From: Owenia fusiformis
Taxonomy: Eukaryota > Annelida > Polychaeta > Sabellida > Oweniidae
Reading direction: 5' to 3'
Assembly (NCBI GenBank): GCA_903813345.2
Contig: CAIIXF020000006.1
Span: 34,075,524 to 34,139,523, forward strand
Length of the DNA stretch: 64,000 nucleotides
In this document: positions 12,753-23,642 of the stretch, one piece after another
Layout of the letters: each line of letters starts with the position of its first letter
Numbering within the stretch: position 1 is the first letter of the stretch
Notes under the pieces: generated by a model
What the model was told of the DNA's origin: nothing
What the model saw: only the letters and a program-made list of their open reading frames with translations
The model's database searches: none
Made by a program: the position numbers and the translations under genes

Positions 12753-13066
12753 TTTGCAGTTTTCAAAATGTAGATCAGAGTCTCAAACCAAACTGAACTT
12801 ATCAATACATATAGACATTCTCTTCATCGATGTTATATTTTGAATTTTAAGGCTTATATATAGTTTTCATATATTTTTTTGTATTATTTTTGTATCAAAT
12901 ACTCCATCTTGGAATAAAACTTCATCAAAATAAGAGATTTGGAGATTATTTTGACGTCACTTTTCAAAATGGCAGCCTCCGCAAATTACGTGGCGAATTA
13001 AATTTCATCTACATTTCACCAAATTACGGTGCTTTGTTACATTTGACAGTGGTATATTGCTATCCA
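12753..13066. promoter_or_regulatory. Likely bidirectional UMPS / MFSD5 promoter
   Basis: The UMPS start codon (minus, 12752) and the MFSD5-like start (plus, 13302) are only 549 bases apart and point away from each other. A donor-like CCAGTAAGT at 13064-13072 pairs with the acceptor TTTATTTCAG ending at 13288, so the plus gene probably has an untranslated first exon ending at 13066. A YY1-like AAAATGGCAGCC lies at about 12967. No TATA box is placed with confidence. Confidence 0.5.
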
Positions 13067-13301
13067 GTAAGTAGAATAAGTACTAGTCTTATTTATACGT
13101 CAATGTCGAAGTATGAAATTTTCGGTTATACTAGTTTTGAATGCAATTTACCATCGAAATTTTTATTTTTGTATCTCTACCCGGAAGTAGGCATAGACGT
13201 CAAATGTGTCAAATTGTAAACAATAACAATATATAGTAAAAATAGCACTAGCTAACATTAATAGGATTGACTGTTTGCTTTATTTCAGATATATTGCCAA
13301 G

Positions 13302-14654
13302 ATGATGGTAATTACCTACGTAGCGTTTGTGGTTCTGGGAGTGCTGTGTATTGGGCTCCAGTATTGGGCTATAAAATCTCGCAAAGACCCACCAATCGGA
13401 AACAACCCGACATTCTTGAAATTTCAACGTGGATATTTTGCAGCATATTTTCTTGCTGTTGTAGCAGACTGGCTTCAAGGACCTTATCTCTACCGACTTT
13501 ACAGCTATTATAACTTCATGGAAGACCAGATTGCTGTGCTTTATGTTTGTGGATTTGCATCAACTGTTATTTTAGGCACGTGGGCGCCTATTGCTGCAGA
13601 TCGCTTTGGGAGAAAGAAGCTTTGTTTCATGTTCACCATAGTATACTCACTTGCCTGTTTCTTCAAACTTTCCCGAAACTATGGAGTTCTCATAATGGGA
13701 CGTATTTTAGGAGGAGTAGCTACATCGTTACTGTTTTCTTCTTTTGAAGCCTGGTATGTTCACGAACACATAGAAACACACGATTTTCCCAAAGAATGGA
13801 TTCCTGTTACATTCGCTAAAGCTGGAGTGTGGAATGGAATTTTAGCCATAGTAGCTGGTGTTGTGGCTAATTTTCTTGCAGAGTGGTGTGGTTTAGGTCC
13901 AGTTGCACCATTTATGTTGTCGATTCCTTGTCTAATTATATCTGGCATTATTGTGATGACACAATGGCAAGAAAACTATGGGACCCAATCAGTGACTCTT
14001 GTTAAGTCATGTGGAACTGGCTTGAGAACAGTGTTCAGCGAACTGAGGATATTCATGATTGGAGTGATTGCGTCATTATTTGAAAGTGTTATGTACATTG
14101 TTATTTTCATATGGACACCTGTCCTCATTAAAGGAGGCCCATCTCTTGGAATCACGTTCTCAAGTTTCATGGTGTGTATTATGATTGGCTCTGCTGCCAA
14201 TCAAATTTTAGTGACAGAAAAAGTGCAATCGTACAATTTACTATTAGTGTCAGTGGGAATGGCCCTCCTTGCGAACATCATCTGTATTCCTACGACCAAT
14301 CCAGATGATCCAAATAGAAACCTGTCATTCTTAGCTTTACTCATTTATCAAATATCTGTCGGGATATATTTTCCTTCCATGGGATTTTTGCGAATAAAGA
14401 TCATTCCAGATGCCCACCGAACAAGTGTCATGAATTGGTTCCGGGTGCCATTGAACATTATTGCATGCTTTGTGCTCATGTTATTGCATAATAGTAGCTT
14501 TAGACATGGGAACTATTTGATATTTATTATTACATCTGGATTATTAACATTTGCCTTACTGTTGTCATGGCAATTTGTTTCTATGGTGAAAACTGACAGT
14601 GATCTGCAAAATGGGAGCACAAGTGAAAATGACTCTTCAGTATCCTCAGCATAG
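13302..14654 (+). CDS. MFSD5: MFSD5-like molybdate transporter, intronless coding region
   Basis: Major facilitator superfamily membrane protein, 450 codons, the same length as human MFSD5, the molybdate-anion transporter. I recognise family blocks along its whole length: VVADWLQGPYLYRLY, DQIAVLYVCGFASTVILG, SSFEAWYVHEH, HDFPKEWIPVTFAKA, GLGPVAPF, YFPSMGFLRIKIIPD and MNWFRVPLNIIAC. The MFS loop motif DRFGRKK is at residues 100-106. About twelve hydrophobic spans are expected, with a polar Ser-rich C terminus. The start is ATG 13302 (or 13305), just after the acceptor at 13288; the frame is open further upstream, but only into intron sequence. The whole coding region is in one exon. It is divergent from UMPS, and shared promoter use is inferred from spacing only. 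Transport of molybdate is known for the family, not shown here. Confidence 0.95.
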   Translation: MMVITYVAFVVLGVLCIGLQYWAIKSRKDPPIGNNPTFLKFQRGYFAAYFLAVVADWLQGPYLYRLYSYYNFMEDQIAVLYVCGFASTVILGTWAPIAADRFGRKKLCFMFTIVYSLACFFKLSRNYGVLIMGRILGGVATSLLFSSFEAWYVHEHIETHDFPKEWIPVTFAKAGVWNGILAIVAGVVANFLAEWCGLGPVAPFMLSIPCLIISGIIVMTQWQENYGTQSVTLVKSCGTGLRTVFSELRIFMIGVIASLFESVMYIVIFIWTPVLIKGGPSLGITFSSFMVCIMIGSAANQILVTEKVQSYNLLLVSVGMALLANIICIPTTNPDDPNRNLSFLALLIYQISVGIYFPSMGFLRIKIIPDAHRTSVMNWFRVPLNIIACFVLMLLHNSSFRHGNYLIFIITSGLLTFALLLSWQFVSMVKTDSDLQNGSTSENDSSVSSA

Positions 14655-15355
14655 GTTAATAGGATTGTGTATAATGTATTATGGTGCTAGGGCTCTAGAA
14701 CAAAAGTGTATTTCCCTGATGTTTTTGTAATAAGGTTTTGGTATTTATAAAATCCAAAAGTCAAAAAAAAATTCTTAAAAAATCCGATGTGAATCATTTT
14801 TGAAGTCATATAATAAAGGGGTGTATTGTCTGAAAATTTGGTACATTTATGCTATATTTGTCATATACTGCAATATCTTCATCCCATAGGATATATGCCA
14901 CAGTTACCATAGTTACATGTAAAATATACAACGTAGGGAAGGACTATTTATTAATAGGCACATGTATTATATTTATTTTTGTATTCTGTGATGAGAGTCA
15001 TGACGTCCAAGACTATAATAGGGATGGAAATATATCATCAAGGGCTGTGTCCAAATATAAGTCAGTCATTGAAAAATACAGCAACTATTATCAGATTATG
15101 TTTGATAGAGTATGGAAATGTTGTAAAATATTGAACAAATTCTTAATTCCATTAATCAACACAAAATCATCATTTCATGGGATGAGAGCGTCGAAGTAAA
15201 TGTTTTGAAACATCTGATGATAGTTGGACATAGCCTCTAATTTAAAAGAATAAATGTAAATAGATGTCACTCTTGCATATTTTGCTCTTGGATTGAGTTA
15301 AAATTATATTCTGTGGTACTGGTATGTACTAACTATAAATGACATGAATAAATAA
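14655..15355 (+). other. Probable MFSD5-like 3' untranslated region
   Basis: The sequence after the stop codon is AT-rich and contains AATAAA motifs at about 15249 and an overlapping pair in GAATAAATAAAGTAATAAAA near 15345-15365. These are likely poly(A) signals. The open frame 14849-15199 has no recognisable homology and is best read as untranslated sequence. Confidence 0.4.
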
Positions 15356-18160
15356 AGTAATAAAAGATAATCCTTTACTAATGTTCTCTTGATGAAATAT
15401 TATATCTGACAAGAGTTCTTTTTGCACAAAACTGAAGGGCTTCAGTTCAAACCAAATCTGCAGATTCCCAATAACTGGATTTTTTCCGAACAGGTATTAG
15501 AATTAATATAGTCATCCAAGATAAACAGATGATTTATTTAAATAATGACAAGAACCACGAGACAAAAGAAGTCTCTGCCTCAAACATCAAATTCTATGTT
15601 CGAGAACATATCAAAATAGCGATAAACAAAATAGCCAGACAATTTATAGCAGCAGACTCCATAAAAGCTTCATACTAACACCCATTAAAAGATGCACATG
15701 TGGACAAACATGTACTTTTTCATAACATGATTTTTATCATACATACTAATACCGAGGAATGTCAAGGTCATTCAGATTTTTCTTCATTTCTCTCAAAAAC
15801 GTGAATGATCTGACTGCATGCATTTCTTGCATCCATTACAATATAAAGTATTATTACATGTATGCATGCTTCATTCCTTGCTAATTAGTCCTCCCCTTTT
15901 CACTAAACGCTAGAATTTAAAACATGGGTAGTGACATGTTTCCCATAGGTATGTGTGTGATACTCAGTGATACTTGATTAAAAATAAATAAAATCAAGGG
16001 TTTTGTAAAAGTCAGGATGATGCACCAGATAAGATACCAAAACAATTCATGATCAAATTAGATACCTGGGTTAAAATAAAAACCGTGAGGTTTTAATTTT
16101 TGAACTTTGAAATGTTTAATGAATTTGCTACCTTTTTACTGAATACTTCTACATATTAACCTGTATTAATAAATAAAGCTGAATGCTGTTCCACTTTGTT
16201 CAACGACTATGCTCAAGTGGCAGAAATGATGTTACATCCCCTTTCATAAGTCTACCAACCTAAGTCTTCCATAGATAGCACACTATGTTCATAATTTTGT
16301 TTATCAATTACAATAGGTCAGATATTTCTGAAATTTGAGGATTTTAATTGAAATTATGAAACTTGAACAGGATTTAATATCTGAAGGGGGGGGGGACTCA
16401 TGTTGCCATACTTTAGAGGGGAGTGTAAAACTGTATACATGCACAATGTCCATAAATCATGCTTAATCTATGCAAGTACTCCAGTAAAACCTGTCTAATC
16501 CAAACAAGGACTGAACAGTGTTCAAATATACAGGTTTTACTGTATTCCTAGCCTTGCCCAAGTCGGTATTTTTTTACTTATCTGATCTTGAATTATTACC
16601 ATAATAGAAATCAAGATAAGTAAAAGAGACCGACTTGGGCAAGGCTACTGTATTCCCTGAAGAAAGACTTATGATGTACCATTAACTTAGAAAGAGTATC
16701 ATATATATTTTGTATATTCAGTATGAACATACTCTAAGTATTTACTATTAATGAAATAGTTGACATTGTAATAAGCGTATATATACAGATATTTAATTAC
16801 TGATAATCAAAAATACTGCAGTTTTGATAATGATATTAAAGGTAATTACATGTATATATTTATAAATTATACCATAAAGTAATTAGATATTCATGAATAT
16901 TCATGAACCTTCATTAGAACACTTAAAGGTTAAGTAGAAGAGAATATTAAAATCTCGGAAGTAATATTTTCAAAAAGCATGCCAATAAATCAAATCTTAT
17001 TTCATTTTATGAATAAAGAAATAAAATATCCAATCAAAGATATTATCTGCCACATAACCTTAAAATTCCGAGGAATATCTGAATAAAAGTCAGAACTGTT
17101 GAATTGCCCCTATCAGAGAATAGGCATGACATGGAATTATGACACCTTTATTTCGAATACTATTACTCTTAACTTGTCTCTCCCTTCTACTTCATTTAGT
17201 ATTTTTCAACTGCATTCATTAAAATCACTTTGGTAAAACATACTGCTTAATTGTAAGCAGAATTCTGCCTCTATATTGTGACTAATATGTTATTGTAATG
17301 ACATCAGAGAGTCAATAAAAGATTTTCTGCCATTTCTATACAATTTAAAGTCTGCAGTGCCTGCCTGTTTACTTTATTCCTTGCTACGTTCACTCCTTTC
17401 AAAACATTGACAATCCTGTTACATACATGTAGAATCATTGTGGCAGCAGTCTCAAATGATTCAAGTTTTTTTTGTCAGAATTGTCTATAAGCTTTTTTTA
17501 CAAGCTTTACCAAGAGGGGATTACTAACAATATATGATTACATTAATTCTGTGAAAGAAATTTGCTCAGCTCTCAAAATGATAAATAATTATCTCCACTT
17601 AATAATTTCACTTTATAGCTTTATAAAGCCTGTCTTTCATAATAAATATACCCTCTAAAAGTCAATTTTAGACAACATTACCAAATAATCTATACATTAT
17701 ATTAAAGCTCATATATTACTGTTTATATTTAAGCCAAATGAGTTACGCAACGTGTTAATAATTATTAAGAAGCTTATGTCATTTCTCATACTGATGTCAC
17801 TTTTTTGACATCATGAAGATTATCTATGATGTCATGTTATAATTTCTGCATGTCAAATTATGCTTCATCACTATCCATTATTCAGACACGATAATTATAT
17901 TATGTAACATCATTAATAGGCAGAGTTATGTAAATGCCATCTAAGGCAAATATCGTCTTTTTAAGCCAATAGTTAATAACAGACATAAGCATATGATATC
18001 ACAATATTGAGCTTTTGATAATTTGTACAACATGTGCCAGTTCATCTAGTCACCACTGTCAGTACACAAACTCCTTTCATATGTATCTTCCCACGTATAG
18101 TACTTGTTAATATGTACCAGAATATATATGTACACCATGTATAAATAATCTAGGGTACAA
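15356..18160. other. Convergent gap between MFSD5-like and Neverland genes
   Basis: The two genes point toward each other here. I see no coding exon. The stretch holds a 99-bp hairpin element at 16549, a short TACAGTAAAACC-type element at about 16482-16544, a G run near 16387, and one copy of a dispersed repeat (17343-17395) that recurs at 32938, 36410, 40727 and 50885. The Neverland 3' untranslated region should occupy the part just below 18161. Confidence 0.5.
16549..16647. mobile_element. 99-bp hairpin MITE with 9-bp target duplication
   Basis: The arms TAGCCTTGCCCAAGTCGG and CCGACTTGGGCAAGGCTA continue inward, with small mismatches, to a stem of about 45 bp. The 9-bp direct repeat CTGTATTCC flanks it (16540-16548 and 16648-16656). 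The left target copy overlaps the end of a neighbouring TACAGTAAAACC-type element, so this one inserted later. Confidence 0.85.
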
Positions 18161-21100
18161 CTACCAGTCTAGGGTGTCCTTTTGGAACTTTAATCTTGGG
18201 CTGTTTTCCGAATAGAACTGACTGTACCACCTTCTGTGTTTAGAAATCATTGAACACTCCTTGGATTTACTTAGAACTGGTTTAGAGATGAATTTTTTGT
18301 TGTTCCAAATTGACATGTCTCTCTCCACCTGAAAGTAGAAGAATCATGATAAAAGTAAATGCCTGAGAATGTGAACTAAAACATTATCGTCACATCTTAT
18401 AACAGATTCATATGTTCAATGTTCATATGACTTTTAAACTTTGTATTTACTTATTTGCCCAACACTTTTAAAACAGAGTAGCATATTATGGAAAAACTCC
18501 AGTGTGGCAATACTTAATATATCATATGATATCATATAATATAGATAAATAAGTGCAAATTACGAGAGCATTATGTACACCAAGGGATTTATCAGATGAG
18601 GCCCATTGACTGAATGCTTTACCTTTGAATGAAATTTGAACTTTGGTAACTATCTCAATTTTAGAGTTTTTTACTTCTCCGTATCCATTGTACAGTTAAG
18701 CCTGTTTAGTTTAGGTGAAACACTTTTGGTACCTTTTTAAAAGTGTTCCACTTGATGAGAGGTGTTCCACTTATAGAGGTTTATTGAACATGAAGTAAAT
18801 TATCTTGGGACTCTTGGGTAAAATGTTCCACTTACAGAGGTGTTCCACTTCTAGATGTGTTCCACTTAATAGGTTTTACTGTACTTCCTTTTACCCAACT
18901 CACCTGTATGGCTTCTGCCATGAGGAAAAACTTTGATATGAACGGAGGCATCCTCCAGTCTGTGTAAATATTATGTACCAGTTTCTGCTCTAGGGGTTCC
19001 TCAGGGGTAAGATAATGTTGAAATATACCAGAACCTAATACAGAGGTCCAGTGCATATACACTATACCAGGCCCTATCTGCAAATACAACAATACGGTTT
19101 TCGTCAGAATACTTGATTTTGATTAGTTAAAAAGAGGTCAATAATTTTGACTATTGATGGCACAGTTGGGGTTTACAATTTTCATCAGCAACAGAAATGG
19201 AATTGAACTGTATAGATGTAATCAAAGAGCAAATAATTATTTTGTAAACTTATTGGACATCCCTCGTACATACCTGTTCAGCGTAGACTTTAAGATCAAG
19301 TATTGGTACTGCTATACCAAACAATGTCATCTTATGTTTCAGCTTAATAGTACTGATATGCTTCTTGTCTGGGTTGGCAAGTGGTTCCCACTGTGCGTCC
19401 CAGTTATGTTGCACACCTGAAAATGAATGGAAACATTCAATCATAGTATTCACTTTATATTTTTTGATGAATAGATTTTTTAAATAGTAATTCACCAGGA
19501 TTCCAAAAAATAAGTAACATCTACTTCGTTAACCTACCCCAACATATGAGCAATGACCTTTCCCGTTTTAGCCACCCACCCATAAGACAAGAAACACAAC
19601 TTATCATTCCTGGCCTTAGATCAATTTAACCAAATCTGAATTTGGACAAGAAAAATATATTTCTGGCCACCATGATTGAATAAACTTGACATTCAGCAAT
19701 ATCCAGACATTTTCCATTCCTTTACTGTTATTAAGGCATTTTCAATTTCTGTGTTGCATCATTGAGCCATTACTGTAAAACTTGTCTAATCCACTGTCTA
19801 AAACACTACTTGGACCAGTCAAAAGTATTTGGATTAGCAGGTGTTAACATTTCAAGCTTTCACAATATATCCGCATAATTGGGTGATAACAAAAAACTAA
19901 ACTGGGACCAAGAAAATGTGTTCACATTGAGAGATGTTCATATTAGAGAATTGTTTAGAAATGCAGGTTTTACTGTATTTTTTAGTAAAGTTTCTAAATT
20001 CATAAAATAAATCCTCAAGTCGTATTACCTAGGTCCCAGTATTTCTTGCGTATGGTATCTACATCAATGCCCAATGTAATGCTAGGGGAGTGAAGATGTC
20101 CCAGATGAGCAACATCGGCACCATTCTCTGGAATTTCCTATAAATATTATAAAAAATTACTGTTTATATACACAATGTAATACAGATCTGTAATGATAGA
20201 TCGTTGTGACATCCAACAATCAACAACAAAGTGGAGGCAAACAGAGATGATAATGTTTCAAATAATACGAAAGGTATTAGGCAGCACTTGGTATCCTGCA
20301 TGCTAGCTAACTAGACCCCATGGCTCATGACGTCAAATGAACAGTGCCGCCAATACGATTTAATTAATAGAGACAGTACCCAACAGAACTTGGAGAGGTT
20401 TAATTAATATATCATCAAAACACCAAGGGAGAAATTAATTAAATCTATAGGGGCAGTGGATATCTTCATAGGCTCCCAAACGGATCAGTCGTGATATCTA
20501 TGTGGCCAAGTTATGGTGGTTTCATTGAATTATACAGGGTGGTCAAAAAAAACGGAAACCCTGCATTTTCCTCATATCTTTGTCATTTTAAGAAATTACT
20601 CCCTGATATTTCACACATGTGTACATCATTCAATTTCCTACTACCCTACCATTTTTCATGACCATCAGACTGATAGTCACAATTTTATAGCACTTTGAAC
20701 AACATGCTTCAGGTTTGGCATTATTGCGCTGTAGGCAAACCTGCACAGTTGTCAATGATCCAAATGCATTCCTCAGCAGGTATGACCTGAATGATACAGA
20801 TGATCTCACTTTTGAGGTCTGCAATTGTCCTGAGGTCATTCTTATACACTCTATCTCTGCCATATTCCCATAGGTAGGGACATTTTGGACGACATGTACA
20901 GGTTGGTCTACAGCGCAATAGTGGCCACCGGGTATGTTCTTTAAAGTGCTGTAACACTGTGACTATCAATCTGATGGTCATGAAAGAGGGTAGGCAAATA
21001 GGAAATTGAGTCATGTACAAATGTGCAAAGTTATTTCTTAAAATGACAAAGATATTAGGAAAATTGTGTTAGGGTTTCCAGTTTTTTTGACCACCCTGTA

Positions 21101-23642
21101 GATCTAGATAAGATGTGTGCATTGATGATCATTTGTTCTTAAACTTAAGGGGTTGTGTCAAATCCTGTGTTGGCTGTTGGATAACAATTATGGATATGGA
21201 TTTGTTGTGTCATCATTTTCTTTATTGTTTTTTCCAATTTTGTTTGAATACATTTGGTCAACATGCTTTTGCTTTTAGGGGAGAGGGATTAAGTCAAAAT
21301 GTAAACATGTTTGATGAGAATGAACGTCTTGACCTGGTCCCCTCTACCCACTCAGTGGAGAAGGGAAGAAATCAGGAAATGAATTTTTCTGAGAGGCGTT
21401 AAGTCTAACAATTGTCAAGGCATTAAGTGAAGGTGTCAATAGTTCAATGTCGATTTGCAATTTCAACTGAAGAAGCCATATCACCTCTAATTTCCTGCCT
21501 TAAAAGATAATTGACAAAACATTGAAACGTGACATTTGTTTGAAGCTGATATACGATTGCATGCATGTAGTGAGGTTTTATCAGATGGAAAATTTTTATC
21601 TCATGACAACTCCCCAAATAAAATGGCCATGCTGCAATGCATAATTCACATTTTATCCTATTATTATGTATAATAACATGAAAATAAATTTGATATTTAT
21701 TGGCAAAATGAATAACCGGAGGATATCGTAACAATATACTCCGGGCGGAGGATATCGTGACAATATACTCCGGAAAACCAAATATGCGGAAGATATTGTG
21801 ACAATATACTCCGCTTGTTGATTTCCTGCCAAATTGACTTTTTTTGGCATGACATTCATTTTGCAATGATGTTATACATTTAGTACACTCCTTGTGAGTC
21901 TAGGATAATAAGAACATCCTATGATTTTTTCAGAATATCGTTTTAATCTATTCAGTGATATTGATATATGCACTCGTTCGCTTTGCTCTCTCCTGCAGAT
22001 ATCAATATCACCTAGTAGATAAAAATGATATTCCTCAAAATCATAGGATATCCTATAATTATCCCCCTCTTTTATCTATTTCCATTCCCATGTTAAAGAC
22101 AATGGGGACAAAGGGGCTTGACTCAGGACTATACAATAGTTACAGTTACTATAGTAATAGTTACCATAGTGTTATTTGTATTAAGGTAAGCCAAGCAGGA
22201 AAATTTTTGGAACTGTTTGGGTTTAATGTTCATGTGCAAGCTTAGATTTCTGATTGTACACCCCTACCTTAATTACGGATTTCATTTACTGTTTATGTGA
22301 AGTAGAGAAAATAAATTCCACCTTAATTTTTCAGAGTTGTACATGTTCATTTATATCATTAAGTTACAAACAAATACAAAAATTACCTCTATATGAGCAT
22401 TAACATGGTGTTCAGTGCGCCCTCTATAGACAAATTGTCCAGACGCAATAGTCTCAATCTCAGGAATCATCCATTGTGGATCGAGGTCTTCTGCGTGATA
22501 CCACATGTGGACAAAGCCATTCATCTCAGATACTGGCCAGGATTTCACTTTGGCAACTTCTGGGGCTAAAATTATATTACAGTTTAAAATTATTCAAATG
22601 ACATCAACTTCTTGTAGTATAGATTATTCATTGAGATCTTAAACATGAGACAAGGCATTAACATGCAAAATGTCATCACCTGCCATTTGTTACAGATACC
22701 AAACACTGAACACATTACATAATCTACATTAACCATATACTATACCCCCATTTATTTTACATCCTTGTGAAGGTAGGGTATGTAGGCCATCAAAAGGACT
22801 TAAAACAAGACTAGAAGTAATCAAAACAAAAACAAGTTGCATAATAATGTAATATATAAACTGTATGATGGATAATGTAAGCCGCATTGTTTATTACTGT
22901 TATTTATAATGAATTATTCAGAATGATATTAGATTCATCTCATGTGACTGTTTATTTATTGTTCATCATCCATTATTCAGATTAACTATAGCTATTACTG
23001 TAATTTGTTAGTTTCGCATCAAGCCGTTTAATAGCACCCTGTAGCATCCCTTTCATCTCAGTATAGGAGCACAGGAAGTTGCATCAAGCCCTTTTTGGTT
23101 ATCTATAGGATTCTTTGGGTATCCTCACACAGAGGACCAAAAAGGACTTGATCCAACTTCATTATAGATAAGGGAGAGGATTTTGTTGAGAGTTTTTACA
23201 ATTTTGTATTACACGTCTATCCCCTACCTCGATAGGATCCCAGGCACCTCCCACACCATGTATATTAACAATAACAAAAACACTAATCATTTTGCTAATT
23301 TTTGGTTAACAGTCTATGTTCTGCTTCTTTAGTTTTACAAAAAAAAACAATATATTGTTCATATGTCAGTCTTTATAGTATGTTTTGATTTGTGAGTAGG
23401 TGGTAAACAATTTTTCAAGTTTACCAATGTATCATGGAACATTTCTGAAATACCTTTTTCAGCATATGGAATATGAGTACATTTGCCATCTTCTCCCCGG
23501 AACCTCCAGGCGTGGAAGGGGCACTCGACACAATCCCCCTTGACTACACCCCCCACAGCAAGGTTGGCACCCATGTGGGGACAGTAGGCATCTATGACAT
23601 GGGCCTCGCCATTTTCATCTCTAAACACACATAACTGCATTC
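18161..23642 (-). CDS. nvd: Neverland-type gene, exons 2-7 (catalytic part)
   Basis: This compact cluster carries the whole catalytic region: Rieske domain in exon 2, linker and substrate-cavity start in exon 3, iron-binding motif in exon 4, and the C-terminal fold in exons 5-7 ([25 protein letters not shown], and an [16 protein letters not shown] stretch typical of the family). The introns here are 196 to 2249 bases and carry small transposons. No frameshift or internal stop was seen. Confidence 0.93.

Noticed and set aside
14849-15199. 116-residue frame after the MFSD5-like gene
   Set aside because: No homology seen; it lies between the stop codon and poly(A)-like signals, so it is most likely untranslated sequence.
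20630-21020. Active mariner transposase
   Set aside because: Only a short C-terminal fragment remains in a 564-bp element; the catalytic region is absent.
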